Shown here piece by piece: positions 43,886 through 53,491 of a DNA stretch of 64,000 nucleotides. A program made the translations under genes and the position numbers. How positions within the stretch are numbered: position 1 is the first letter of the stretch; the number at the start of each line of letters is the position of its first letter. Source of the stretch: Tenacibaculum gallaicum (GTDB taxonomy: Bacteria > Bacteroidota > Bacteroidia > Flavobacteriales > Flavobacteriaceae); NCBI RefSeq assembly GCF_003387615.1, contig NZ_QUNS01000002.1, positions 248,001 to 312,000 of the forward strand, given 5' to 3'. Under the pieces are notes generated by a model. It saw only the letters and a program-made list of their open reading frames with translations, was not told the origin of the DNA and ran no database searches.

Positions 43886-46800
43886 TTATTTTAAAATTAC
43901 TTTTTTAGAAATTTCTCCTAAATCAGAATTTAACTTTACAATGTATACACCAGTAGATATATTAGGAAGGCTTATTTTGCTTACTCCGTTAGAGGTTATG
44001 TTTTTGTTTAAAATTTCTTTCCCTAAAATTGAGTAAACTGCTACATTGGCTTTAGTTTGTAATCCTATAATGGTTATTTCATTATTAGAAGAACTATAAA
44101 TACTAATATTATCTATAGAAGGTTGAATAATTGATGTTGGTTTTTCTGAACTTGTATGTAAATAGAATTGCCCGATACTATTTGAATCTTTGTTAAGAGT
44201 AGTAGTATAATTTTCCTCAGATAAATTAGTAAAAACGTTATTTATTCTATCTTCTAAATATACTTTAAGATTTGCTGGTATATTTTTAGTATTGATTGAA
44301 AAAGTTACCTCTTCACCATTTAATGCTCTTAAACCAACAGGAACTACCATATTTTCATAATCATTATCAGGTAACGTTTGAATAGCTAATTGTTTTCCTT
44401 GATTGTTAGTTAGTAACTCAGTAAAAACAGCTAAACCAGAAGTATCTTCTCCAAACATTTTTGAATCATAACTTTTGTCGTAACCCGTAGTTTTTCCTGA
44501 AGCATAAAAGACTTTTGTAGATCTCTTAATATCGCTATTATTAACAGATAATTCAATTGAAGGAATAGGTTCTTGCCTCATGAATGTATCTGAATTTTGA
44601 TGACTTTGGTTAGAGAAAGCAAAGATAACATTGCTACTTGCTGCAGCTTCTACAAAGAATCCTTGACCTGGAGCAATTTCTATGTCTTCAATTGCATTCT
44701 TAGTTATATATTGTGAACCATTCCATAGCCAAATAGTTTCCTCAGTAAGTATAACTGTATTCGCAGCTGCAAAATTAGCAGAGTTAATATAAGATGTATA
44801 TGGGTTTCCTATAAGGTTATAGTTTGTTCTACTACCTGTTGTGATTCCTTTGCTAACGTTAGAAGTGTTTATTGTTCCAGTAATTGAAACATCTCCAGGG
44901 GAAGCTAATTTAATAGAAACACCTGTTCCACTAGTCACTGTTCCTGTACTACTAGTTTGAGCATATAACCATGCAGGCCCAGTAATATTGCTATAAGGAG
45001 CCAACCCTAAATTACCACCAGTTCCAGAAGCTAATGTATGGTTAGCAATAACATCTTGAATAGTTTCTCCTACAACAGGAGGTGATACCAAGTACCAGTT
45101 TGTAGTTGGTAAACTTCTTTTATAAGTTACCGTACCAGTAACAGTACTTTGCGGTATAAAAGATGCACCATTGTTAATAGTTAACGAATTAAACGTAACT
45201 GCTGAAGAAGCCGTTGGATAGTTTGTTAAACCAGAAGGAATTACAATATCTGCATTGGTTGAAGGAACTGCATTGTAGTTCCAGTTTGAGGCTGTGTTCC
45301 AATCATTGTCTGTAGCTCCTGTCCAAGTATAAGTTCCTGTGATAGTTACACTAACGTTAGATGAGTTAGGGCATGTCCCTGCTGTTGTATAGGTCACAGT
45401 ATATGTGTTTGGAATTGATGTCGATACATCTATAGCTCCAGTAGAAGCATTAATACTCAATCCTGCAGTAGAAGAAAAAGTTCCTCCACCTAAACCTGTA
45501 ATAGTAGGAGTAGGATCACTATCTGTAGAGGTATATGATGCAGCATTGTAGTTAAAAGAAGCATCGTCCAGAGCATTGATAGCTACAAATATGTTAGATG
45601 AGTTAGGGCATGTCCCTGACGTGGTATAGGTTACAATGTATGAATTTGGAGTAGAAGCAGATACATCTATTGTCCCTGTACTAGTATTGATACTCAATCC
45701 AACAGAAGGAGTAGAAGAAAAAGTTCCTCCAGCTAAACCAGTGATAGTAGGTGTTGGATCAGCATCATTCACACAGTAATTAATAGCACCATAGCTAAAA
45801 GAAGTATCGTCTATATCATTAATAGTAACACTTACATTAGATGAATTAGGACACGCTCCCGCTGTAGTATATGTTACAGTATATGTGTTAGGATTAGAAG
45901 CCGATACATCTATTACTCCTGTACTAGCATTGATAGTTAATCCAAGAGTAGAAGAAAAAGTTCCTCCAGTTAAACCAGTAATAGTAGGTGTTGGGTCAGT
46001 ATCACTTACACAGTAGCTAGCAGCACTATAGCTAAAAGAAGCATCGTCTGAAGCATTAATAGTAACACTTACATTTGATGAATTAGGACATGTTCCTGCA
46101 GTTGTGTAAGTTACAATATATGAATTTGGGGTAGAAGCCGATACATCTATTGCTCCTGTACTAGCATTGATACTTAATCCTGCAGTAGAAGAAAAAGTTC
46201 CTCCACCTAAACCTGTAATAGTAGGTGTTGGGTCAACATCACTTACACAGTAGCTAGCAGCACTATAACTAAAAGAAGCATCGTCTAAAGCATTGATAGT
46301 TACAATTACATTTGATGAGTTAGGACATGTTCCTGTAGTTGTATAAGTTACAATATATGAATTTGGAGTAGAAGCCGATACATCTATAGTTCCATTAGAA
46401 GCATTGATGCTCAATCCTGCAGTAGAAGAAAAAGTTCCTCCTGTTGTACCTGTGATAGTAGGTGTTGGGTCAGCGTCATTCACACAGTAGCTAGCAGTAC
46501 TATAGTTAAAAGAAGCATCGTCTACAGCATTAATAGTAACACTTACATTAGATGAATTAGGACATGTTCCTGCTGTAGTATATGTTACAGTATATATGCC
46601 AGGGGTAGAAGCCGATACATCTATAGTTCCATTAGAAGCATTGATGCTCAATCCTGCAGTAGAAGAAAAAGTTCCTCCTGTTGTACCAGTGATAGTAGGT
46701 GTTGGGTCAGCATCATTGGCACAATAGCTAGCAGCACCATAATTAAAAGAAGCATCGTCTAGTGCTTGTGGTGTAATGGTAACAGTACCACAAGAACCAG

Positions 46801-47527
46801 GAGTTACACATCCTCCTTCTCCTCTCACAAAATAGGTTGTTGAAGATGATATTGTTCCTGGAATTGCGAAAGTCCCTGTAGTTGTTGTACCAATTTGTGT
46901 TCCACCACAGGAGCCTGTATAAATATGCCATGCAGTAGCATCATTTAATGCACCTGAAATATTTAGCGAAGCTGTTCCTCCTGTACATACAGTAGCTGGT
47001 GTACTTGTTACTGTAGGTACATCTGGGGCAGTACATGCAGCAGCAAGTGTAATATCATCCAACCCAAACGATTCAACAGATTGAGAAGTAGTGATTATAA
47101 AAGAGGTGACATTAGTCCAGTTTAAATTAACTGTCACTCCAGCATTATGAGGAACAAATTCATCCACAGGAGAATTACTTCCTCCAGTTGGTGTAAAAGT
47201 CCATGTAGACCCAGTGGTGGCGTCAGCGTCAAGAGCAAATACAGTTGCTATATCTACAGCTTGGTTAAAAGACACAGTCATTGATGCATCTACGTTTGCA
47301 GAAGGAGGAGCAATAATATTACCTGATGATCCATTATAACCAGCACCATCTACATAAGTAATGTCTCCTGATGAAGCAGTAACCGTAACAATTATACCAC
47401 TAACTGTTTGGGTAACATTAGGACCATTATCAACTGCTGTTTCCCAGTCAAAAACTGTTTGGGCACGTAATTGTTGAGAAGAAAAACATAGAATGAATCC
47501 GATCAATAAAAAAGTAATTTTTTTCAT
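43886..47527 (-). CDS. T9SS-exported repeat protein
   Basis: This 1213-residue protein starts at the ATG at 47527 (MKKITFLLIGF) with a signal peptide ending LRAQ; an in-frame extension to 47593 is not signal-like. A jelly-roll-like domain (about 30-180) is followed by an Ig-like PKD/HYR-type segment and six near-identical 79-residue repeats at residues 257-732, each starting DDASFxY and including DPTPTITG, GGTFSSTxGL and GTCPNSSNVSVTI. The next segment (TYTWTGATDNDWNTASNWNY) is typical of T9SS surface proteins. The C-terminal sorting domain starts near residue 1140 and ends GEISKKVILK. It is probably a cell-surface adhesin or secreted protein. It lies 24 bases upstream of the 60-residue peptide gene on the same strand. 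Confidence 0.85.
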   Translation of the reverse strand: MKKITFLLIGFILCFSSQQLRAQTVFDWETAVDNGPNVTQTVSGIIVTVTASSGDITYVDGAGYNGSSGNIIAPPSANVDASMTVSFNQAVDIATVFALDADATTGSTWTFTPTGGSNSPVDEFVPHNAGVTVNLNWTNVTSFIITTSQSVESFGLDDITLAAACTAPDVPTVTSTPATVCTGGTASLNISGALNDATAWHIYTGSCGGTQIGTTTTGTFAIPGTISSSTTYFVRGEGGCVTPGSCGTVTITPQALDDASFNYGAASYCANDADPTPTITGTTGGTFSSTAGLSINASNGTIDVSASTPGIYTVTYTTAGTCPNSSNVSVTINAVDDASFNYSTASYCVNDADPTPTITGTTGGTFSSTAGLSINASNGTIDVSASTPNSYIVTYTTTGTCPNSSNVIVTINALDDASFSYSAASYCVSDVDPTPTITGLGGGTFSSTAGLSINASTGAIDVSASTPNSYIVTYTTAGTCPNSSNVSVTINASDDASFSYSAASYCVSDTDPTPTITGLTGGTFSSTLGLTINASTGVIDVSASNPNTYTVTYTTAGACPNSSNVSVTINDIDDTSFSYGAINYCVNDADPTPTITGLAGGTFSSTPSVGLSINTSTGTIDVSASTPNSYIVTYTTSGTCPNSSNIFVAINALDDASFNYNAASYTSTDSDPTPTITGLGGGTFSSTAGLSINASTGAIDVSTSIPNTYTVTYTTAGTCPNSSNVSVTITGTYTWTGATDNDWNTASNWNYNAVPSTNADIVIPSGLTNYPTASSAVTFNSLTINNGASFIPQSTVTGTVTYKRSLPTTNWYLVSPPVVGETIQDVIANHTLASGTGGNLGLAPYSNITGPAWLYAQTSSTGTVTSGTGVSIKLASPGDVSITGTINTSNVSKGITTGSRTNYNLIGNPYTSYINSANFAAANTVILTEETIWLWNGSQYITKNAIEDIEIAPGQGFFVEAAASSNVIFAFSNQSHQNSDTFMRQEPIPSIELSVNNSDIKRSTKVFYASGKTTGYDKSYDSKMFGEDTSGLAVFTELLTNNQGKQLAIQTLPDNDYENMVVPVGLRALNGEEVTFSINTKNIPANLKVYLEDRINNVFTNLSEENYTTTLNKDSNSIGQFYLHTSSEKPTSIIQPSIDNISIYSSSNNEITIIGLQTKANVAVYSILGKEILNKNITSNGVSKISLPNISTGVYIVKLNSDLGEISKKVILK
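45332..46759 (-). repeat. Six tandem 237-bp coding repeats
   Basis: Repeats begin at 46759, 46522, 46285, 46048, 45811 and 45568. Five units are exactly 237 bases apart or inside the array and one is 243, because two residues are added in unit 5. DNA identity between units is high, which suggests recent duplication or gene conversion. The last unit lacks the cysteine found in the SYCxxD position of the others (SYTSTDSD). Confidence 0.9.
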
Positions 47528-47618
47528 AATAAAAATATGATTAAAGTTTAATTGTTGTTCACACAACCGAGGGACAGTTAATATATAAAACACACATCAT
47601 TTATAATTAATGTTTTAT

Positions 47619-47658
47619 AGAAAATAAGGCAGTCCAAATTTGGACTGCCTTATTTTCT
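47619..47658 (-). terminator. Perfect 40-bp palindrome, terminator of the tail-collar gene
   Basis: Arms of 20 bases (47619-47638 and 47639-47658) are exact reverse complements, with centre AAATTT and outer AGAAAATAAGGCAGTCC. It starts 2 bases beyond the tail-collar stop codon. The T-rich outer arm serves as the terminator tail. Confidence 0.85.
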
Positions 47659-47660
47659 AT

Positions 47661-48251
47661 TTAATTTCTTGATGGGAATATTCCTACTAAAGCAATCACA
47701 AAGTTTATTGCTAAATAGGGTTGCATATTATTATGAGCTAGGTTTCCACCATTGTTCAATATAGTAGGTGGGGTTATGTTTTGACCATTTACAGTATTGG
47801 TAGGAGGACCAAAACTTTTAACCTTTTGAGCTGATACTCCAGAAGGAAAATTAGATACAGCAGGTACATCACCTGCAGCTGGAGTTTCGTTAGCAGCATT
47901 GTCAGTACTAAGCTCTAAGTGACTTGAGCTAGTTTGTACAGGGTGATTGTGGCTAGGCATCTCAGTAATATTTAGGGTGTGTGTTTGTTGACCACCCCTT
48001 TGTCCTAATGGTCTAGGAGAAAGTCCTGGTCCAACACTACCGCCACCTGAGTTAATTGGAACTCTTCCTCGTAAATCTGGTAAAGCGAAAGTTGTTCTTC
48101 CGTCCCCACCATAGGTGGTACCTAAAATTGAAAATAAAGCTGAATTTTGAGAAATAGCAAGTAGTTGTCCGTTACAAAAAGCCCAGCCTCTAGGGGCGAA
48201 ATTTCCTCCGAACATTGTAATTTCTCCTATTGTAGGATCTGAAAGACTCAT
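47661..48251 (-). CDS. Phage tail-collar (MdpB-like) domain protein
   Basis: This 196-residue protein carries an N-terminal phage tail collar domain with the usual EITMFGGNFAPRGWAFCNGQ and LFSILGTTYGGDGRTTFALP blocks. Then comes DLRGRVPINSGGG, a glycine-rich middle with MPSHNHP (a metal-binding-like histidine pair), and a conserved end NMQPYLAINFVIALVGIFP. Such microcystin-dependent-protein-like genes occur in bacteria as small extracellular fibre proteins without other phage genes; no other phage gene is near. It has no signal peptide. It is on the same strand as the repeat protein and the kinase cluster, 134 bases upstream of the former and separated from it by a terminator. Confidence 0.85.
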   Translation of the reverse strand: MSLSDPTIGEITMFGGNFAPRGWAFCNGQLLAISQNSALFSILGTTYGGDGRTTFALPDLRGRVPINSGGGSVGPGLSPRPLGQRGGQQTHTLNITEMPSHNHPVQTSSSHLELSTDNAANETPAAGDVPAVSNFPSGVSAQKVKSFGPPTNTVNGQNITPPTILNNGGNLAHNNMQPYLAINFVIALVGIFPSRN

Positions 48252-48447
48252 AATAGTTTAGTTTTTAAAGTTAAAATTATGTAGACAAGTTAATGAAAAA
48301 TTAACATACTTTTAATTTGTCTAAAGTTTTGTTTATGTAATACCAAACCTACAAACAAACTAAGCTAAACTTTTATTCCATTGTTTAAACGTATTTTATT
48401 AAGATGTAAGCGTATGCTTTTGTGGCATATCTGTTAATGGGGTAAGC

Positions 48448-49947
48448 TTAGTTTTTTCTCCAGAAGAAAGGAGTCAACAAAATTAACACGGTAAATAGCT
48501 CTAGACGACCAATTAACATTAAAAAAGAACAAAACCATTTTGCGCCTGCTGATAAATGATTAAAATTATCCACAGGGCTAACGCTACCTATGGCAGGTCC
48601 GATATTGCCTAATGAGGAAGCACATGCTCCTAAAGCAGACTTTATATCCAAACCTAAAAGAGCTAAAACAACGGTACCTATTATAAAAATTAACATATAC
48701 AACACAAAAAAGGAGAGTATATTAAATATAATAGTTTGTTTTACTGCTTTACCATCATAACGAACAGGTATTATTGCATTTGGGTGTAACGATTTTTTAA
48801 ACTCTAAAAAGCTGTTTTTTAACATGATAATATGACGAACAACTTTTACACCTCCTGCTGTAGATCCTGCCGATCCTCCTAAGAAAAATAAGGAGAAAAA
48901 TATAGCAGTAACAAAAAAGCTCCACATTGTAAAATCAGCAGTAACAAAACCTGTTGTGGTTACTACAGAAATTACAGAGAATAATGAATGTCTTATAGCA
49001 CTCTCTACTTCACCCCATACTTTAGGATGTGCTATACTACTTTGTAAGTTTGGGTCTTGGAAAAAGATAATCATTAAAGCAACAATGGTCGATATTCCAA
49101 TAATTACGAAGAAATAGTATTTAAATTCTTCACTTTGTATCACTTTTCTAACTTTTCCTTTTAAAGCAAAATAAGTAAGAACAAAATTGGTTCCTGCAAT
49201 AAACATGAAGAAAATGATTATATATTGAATCAATGGAGTTCCATTCCAGTGGGCTACACTTGCATTTTTAGTAGAAAATCCACCTGTGCTTACGGTTGCC
49301 ATAGCATGATTAATAGCATCAAACCAAGTCATTCCAGCCACTTTTAGTAGTAAAAATTCAACAGCGGTTAATAATACATAAATTAACCATAATCGTTTTG
49401 CTGTATCAGTAATTCTTGGATGTAGTTTATCTGCTGAAGGCCCAGGAGCTTCAGCCATAAAAAGCTGCATTCCTCCAATACCTAATAAAGGTAAAATAGC
49501 AATAGTAAGTACAATAATTCCCATACCTCCAATCCAGTGGGTACAACTACGCCAAAACAAAATCCCTTTTGGCATGGACTCAATATCAGTTAAAATAGAT
49601 GACCCTGTGGTTGAATATCCTGAAATTGTTTCAAAAAAAGCATTGGTAATATTAGGAATACTTTCTGTAAGTAAATAAGGAAGCATTCCTGTAAATGATA
49701 AGGTAAGCCAACCTAAAGTAACAATAAGGTAGCCTTCTTTTTTATGGATGTTTTTATTGTCAGGCTTATTAAAAAAAAACAATAAAGAACCTATAGCTAT
49801 GGTTATGATTCCAGCATTTAGAATTCCAAGTTTGGCGGATTCATCGTAATAAAAACTTATGGGTAAAGTAAGCCACATAAATAAACCATTAAGGATGGCT
49901 GTAACTCCTAAAAAGCGATAGACTAATTTAAGATTAAGACTTTCCAT
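48448..49947 (-). CDS. trkH: Trk potassium uptake membrane subunit
   Basis: TrkH (499 residues) is the channel-forming subunit of a sodium- or proton-coupled potassium importer. About ten membrane segments and four pore-loop regions are visible, including SGYSTTGSSILTD, MATVSTGGFSTKN, SVVTTTGFVTADF and SSLGNIGPAIGSV; the glycines in these filter loops select potassium. The ATG at 49947 overlaps the trkA stop by one base (TAATG), so the regulatory subunit is made in step with the channel. It sits in the inner membrane. Confidence 0.93.
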   Translation of the reverse strand: MESLNLKLVYRFLGVTAILNGLFMWLTLPISFYYDESAKLGILNAGIITIAIGSLLFFFNKPDNKNIHKKEGYLIVTLGWLTLSFTGMLPYLLTESIPNITNAFFETISGYSTTGSSILTDIESMPKGILFWRSCTHWIGGMGIIVLTIAILPLLGIGGMQLFMAEAPGPSADKLHPRITDTAKRLWLIYVLLTAVEFLLLKVAGMTWFDAINHAMATVSTGGFSTKNASVAHWNGTPLIQYIIIFFMFIAGTNFVLTYFALKGKVRKVIQSEEFKYYFFVIIGISTIVALMIIFFQDPNLQSSIAHPKVWGEVESAIRHSLFSVISVVTTTGFVTADFTMWSFFVTAIFFSLFFLGGSAGSTAGGVKVVRHIIMLKNSFLEFKKSLHPNAIIPVRYDGKAVKQTIIFNILSFFVLYMLIFIIGTVVLALLGLDIKSALGACASSLGNIGPAIGSVSPVDNFNHLSAGAKWFCSFLMLIGRLELFTVLILLTPFFWRKN

Positions 49948-51293
49948 TATTTGAATAAATCTTCTACAATATTTATAGCTTCGGGTAAACAAAAAACAAT
50001 GGCTTTGTCACCGCTTTGCATTTGAAAATCACCAAAAGACATTAATGCTTCTCCGTTTCTAATTACCCCACCAATAATAGCTTCTCTAGGAAAACGTAAT
50101 TCTCTAATTATTTTTTGGGTTACTTTAGCACCAGGATGTACTTCAAACTCAAAAACCTCAGCATCAACATTATGCAGATTGGCTAAAGCTACAATTTCTC
50201 CTTTTCTAATATGGCGGAAAATGTTACTTGCAGCAATTAACTTTTTATTAATTAGAGTATCGATACCAATAGTTTGAGAAATATTGATATAATCCATATT
50301 TTCTACTAAAGCAACTGTTTTTTTTACACCTTTAGATTTTGCTACTAAACAAGACATGATGTTTGTTTCAGAATCTCCAGTAACAGCTACAAAAGCATCC
50401 ATTTCTCTAATACTTTCTTCTTCTAACAATTCTAAATCCCTACCATCACCATATATTACTAAGGTATTACGAAGGTCTTCAGCAAGTTGTAAGGCTTTGT
50501 CTTTATCTTTTTCAATCAACTTCACTTTAAAGTTGTCTTTACAAAGTTTTCTAGCTGTTTTTCTTCCAACACGGCTTCCTCCTAAAATCATCACGTTTGT
50601 AATGTCGATATATTCTTTTCCGATGATAGGATATAGTTTGTCAATACTATATTTAGGTACAGAGAAATATACTTGATCGTTTATTTTGTACTCAGTATCT
50701 CCACGAGGAATAATTGTTTGGGAAGTTCCTTCACGTTTTATAGCAATAGTAATAAAATCTACTAAGCAATATTTTTCTTTAGTTTCTTTAACTGTAAGAT
50801 CAAGAATAGGAGATTTATACCCAAGTGTTGTCCCCATGATATTAAAAACTCCGTTTTCAAAGGCTACCGTATCATTAAAAGAAGATTGATTAAGTAGAGA
50901 TTTAATTTCTTCAGCAGCTAATTCTTCTGGAGAAATCATAAAATCTACTCCGTAATCTTTAAAATTGATACAAGGGTTGTTTAAAAATTCAGGATTACTA
51001 ATTCTAGCAATTGTTTTTTTTACTCCTAATGCTTTACCTATTACAGAAATAGTAAAGTTTGTATTAGGACTTTCAGTTACTGCTAACAGTAAGTCTGCAG
51101 AGTTAATACCTATTTCTTTCAATAGTTTTATAGAGGTAGCATCTCCTTTTTTGGTAATAACATCTAAATGATTGTTTAGATATTCTAATTTTTCACCATC
51201 AAAATCGACTACGTATGTGTCTTGTGCTTCGTAAGAAAGGAGTTTAGCCAAATGAAAACCTACGTCTCCAGCCCCGGCTATAATAATCTTCAT
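49947..51293 (-). CDS. trkA: Trk potassium uptake regulatory subunit
   Basis: TrkA (448 residues) is a cytosolic NAD/nucleotide-binding regulator of the TrkH channel. It has two Rossmann RCK_N domains: the first begins MKIIIAGAGDVGFHLAKLL, the second VMILGGSRVGRKTARKL near residue 234. Each is followed by an RCK_C domain (EYKINDQVYFSVPK; MQSGDKAIVFCLPEA). Both GxGxxG-like loops are present, though the second reads GGSRVG. It is the first gene of the trkA-trkH operon. Confidence 0.93.
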   Translation of the reverse strand: MKIIIAGAGDVGFHLAKLLSYEAQDTYVVDFDGEKLEYLNNHLDVITKKGDATSIKLLKEIGINSADLLLAVTESPNTNFTISVIGKALGVKKTIARISNPEFLNNPCINFKDYGVDFMISPEELAAEEIKSLLNQSSFNDTVAFENGVFNIMGTTLGYKSPILDLTVKETKEKYCLVDFITIAIKREGTSQTIIPRGDTEYKINDQVYFSVPKYSIDKLYPIIGKEYIDITNVMILGGSRVGRKTARKLCKDNFKVKLIEKDKDKALQLAEDLRNTLVIYGDGRDLELLEEESIREMDAFVAVTGDSETNIMSCLVAKSKGVKKTVALVENMDYINISQTIGIDTLINKKLIAASNIFRHIRKGEIVALANLHNVDAEVFEFEVHPGAKVTQKIIRELRFPREAIIGGVIRNGEALMSFGDFQMQSGDKAIVFCLPEAINIVEDLFK

Positions 51294-51459
51294 ATTAAAA
51301 ATTAAAAAAGATAAGAGACAAAGATACTGTGCTTCTTTTGGTTGTGCAAAAAATGAATTATATTTATAAATCTATAAGAAAAAGTAATTAACATTCATGG
51401 TTAAATAACTGGATTAACATATTGAGTTGTAATGTAAGGCTGTGAAAAAAGGAAAAAAC

Positions 51460-52146
51460 ATGAATAAGATTTCTATTAAATCGTGGGCATTAGATGATAG
51501 GCCAAGGGAAAAACTAATGTCTAAAGGAAAAACAGTATTATCAGATGCAGAGCTGATTGCTATTTTGATAGGTTCAGGTAACAGAGAGGAAAGTGCTGTA
51601 GCTTTGGCTAAAAGAATATTGTTAACGGTAAATAATGACTTAAATGCATTAGCAAAACTATCGGTAGAAGAATTGATGAAATTTAAAGGAATAGGAGAGG
51701 CAAAAGCAATATCTATAGTAACTGCTTTGGAGTTTGGAAAAAGAAAACAATTTGAGGAAAGAGCAAGCATATCTAAAATAAGCAGCTCTATTGATGTAGT
51801 AAAAATTATGCAACCACTTATAGGGGACTTGTATTATGAAGAATTTTGGGTGTTGTACCTTAATAATTCAAATAAAGTGTTAGCAAAACACCAATTAAGT
51901 AAAGGAGGTTTTACAGCTACTTTAGTAGATATACGATTACTGTACAAAAGGGCGTTAGAACTTTCTGCAATAGGTGTAATTGTTTGTCATAACCATCCTT
52001 CAGAAAAACTATCACCGAGTAAATCAGATATTGAAATAACAGAGAAAATTAAACAAGCAGGTATTACTTTAGATATTAAATTGCTAGATCACCTAATAGT
52101 TACTGAAAAAGCTTATTTTAGCTTTGCAGATGAAGGAATTTTATAG
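51460..52146 (+). CDS. radC: RadC family JAB domain protein
   Basis: This 228-residue protein is a full-length RadC. An N-terminal UPF0758 helix-hairpin-helix part has KSWALDDRPREKL and LMKFKGIGEAKAISIVTALE. The JAB/JAMM part has FWVLYLN, KGGFTATLVDIR, and the metal signature CHNHPSEKLSPSKSD. The canonical glycine after HNHPS is replaced by E. The historical DNA-repair role of RadC is doubtful; the function remains uncertain. The ATG at 51460 is preferred to a GTG at 51442 because an AAAAGGA ribosome site precedes it. Intergenic space separates it from trkA, which is transcribed the other way. Confidence 0.92.
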   Translation: MNKISIKSWALDDRPREKLMSKGKTVLSDAELIAILIGSGNREESAVALAKRILLTVNNDLNALAKLSVEELMKFKGIGEAKAISIVTALEFGKRKQFEERASISKISSSIDVVKIMQPLIGDLYYEEFWVLYLNNSNKVLAKHQLSKGGFTATLVDIRLLYKRALELSAIGVIVCHNHPSEKLSPSKSDIEITEKIKQAGITLDIKLLDHLIVTEKAYFSFADEGIL

Positions 52147-52176
52147 TCGTTTTACAACGATTACTAGTTACTATTT

Positions 52177-53484
52177 ATGATACTTATTTATACCCATAAA
52201 GTTACTCCTAGAGTACGTTATATTTTCAAACATATTTTTACTCGTATTTTACAAGTTCAAATTGATTTTACAGGTAAAGTAGAAGAGTTTGTGGCTTACA
52301 ATGGACCTAAGTTTTCATACACAAATGTGCCTTTAGGAAAAGAATTTTTCGTTCAGAGCAATGAACTACTTTTTCAGCAAGGTATAAAGGATGTAGAAAT
52401 AATAATTCAAAATTGGGATGAAATTCCCTGTTTCTTTCCAACTGTTGAAGCTTCTGAAATTCCGTTTGATATTTTTGCTGCTAGCTTTTTCTTAATTTCA
52501 AGATATGAAGAATATTTACCACATATAAAAGATAAGCATGGACGATTTACAGCTAGTGAAAGTATAGCCCACCAAAATGGATTTTTAGAAAAACCTATGG
52601 TAGATATTTGGGCATATAAGTTTTTGGAGACCTTAAAACAAAAATTCCCAGACTTTGAACATATAACAAGAGAATATCAATATATTTCTACAATAGATGT
52701 TGATAATGCTTATGCATATAAGCATAAGAGTTTTATAAGAACTATTGGAGGATTTTTAAAAGATGTTTCTCAATTTAAGGTTTTTACAATTTGGGATCGA
52801 TTTACAGTATTTTTCAATCTTAAAAAAGATCCTTTTAATACATTTCAAAAAATTATTGAGTTAAAGAAAACTCACAATGTAAGAACCATATTTTTCTTTT
52901 TAATAGGCGACTATACTACATTTGATACGAATGTGTCAGCCTCAAAAAGAAAATTCAAATTATTAATAAAAGATATGGTTGATTATGCTCGCGTAGGGTT
53001 ACATCCGTCATATTACACAATGAATGATTCTGTAATGTTAAAAAAAGAAAAAGAACGTTTAGAAGCGATAACTAATATACCTGTTAAACGTTCAAGACAA
53101 CATTACTTACGAGTATCTTTGCCAGAAACGTATCAACAGTTAATAGATTTAGAGATAGATGAAGATTACTCAATGGGATATGCAACACATGTAGGGTTTC
53201 GAGCAAGTACTTGTACTCCATTTTATTTTTACGATTTAGATTTTGAAATTCAAACACCTTTAAAAATATTTCCGTTCGCATTGATGGATACGACATTAAA
53301 TGATTATATGAAGTTAACACCAAAACAGTCGTTAGGAAAAATTAGAGATTTAAAGAATGAAGTAAAGGCAGTAAATGGTACTTTTATTACAGTATTTCAT
53401 AATGAAAGCTTGAGTAACTATTTAAGATGGAGAGGGTGGAGTAGGTTGTATAATTCAATGCTTAAAATAGTAGGAAATGTTTAA
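52177..53484 (+). CDS. Polysaccharide deacetylase-like protein
   Basis: This 435-residue protein matches a flavobacterial family annotated as polysaccharide deacetylase family. It opens ILIYTHKVTPRVRYIFKHIF, includes PFDIFAASFFLISRYEEY and YISTIDVDNAYAYKHK (an NodB-like TIDVD metal site), and later has RVGLHPSYYTMNDS and LMDTTLNDYMKLTP. The carbohydrate-esterase-4 type fold suggests removal of acetyl groups from a cell-wall or exopolysaccharide, but the substrate is unknown. No signal peptide is visible, so it may act on intracellular precursors. The YjjG-like gene starts 7 bases after its stop. Confidence 0.78.
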   Translation: MILIYTHKVTPRVRYIFKHIFTRILQVQIDFTGKVEEFVAYNGPKFSYTNVPLGKEFFVQSNELLFQQGIKDVEIIIQNWDEIPCFFPTVEASEIPFDIFAASFFLISRYEEYLPHIKDKHGRFTASESIAHQNGFLEKPMVDIWAYKFLETLKQKFPDFEHITREYQYISTIDVDNAYAYKHKSFIRTIGGFLKDVSQFKVFTIWDRFTVFFNLKKDPFNTFQKIIELKKTHNVRTIFFFLIGDYTTFDTNVSASKRKFKLLIKDMVDYARVGLHPSYYTMNDSVMLKKEKERLEAITNIPVKRSRQHYLRVSLPETYQQLIDLEIDEDYSMGYATHVGFRASTCTPFYFYDLDFEIQTPLKIFPFALMDTTLNDYMKLTPKQSLGKIRDLKNEVKAVNGTFITVFHNESLSNYLRWRGWSRLYNSMLKIVGNV

Positions 53485-53491
53485 AGAAGAA

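Noticed and set aside
45332..46759. Regularly spaced repeats suggesting a CRISPR array
   Set aside because: The units are 237 bases, in frame, translated as protein repeats, and not separated by unique spacers. No cas genes are present.
47661..48251. Prophage remnant based on the tail-collar gene
   Set aside because: No capsid, portal, terminase, integrase or lysis gene is near; isolated tail-collar proteins of this kind are ordinary bacterial genes.
51414..51770. Minus-strand open frame opposite radC
   Set aside because: It mirrors a well-conserved radC coding region and has no family-like features.
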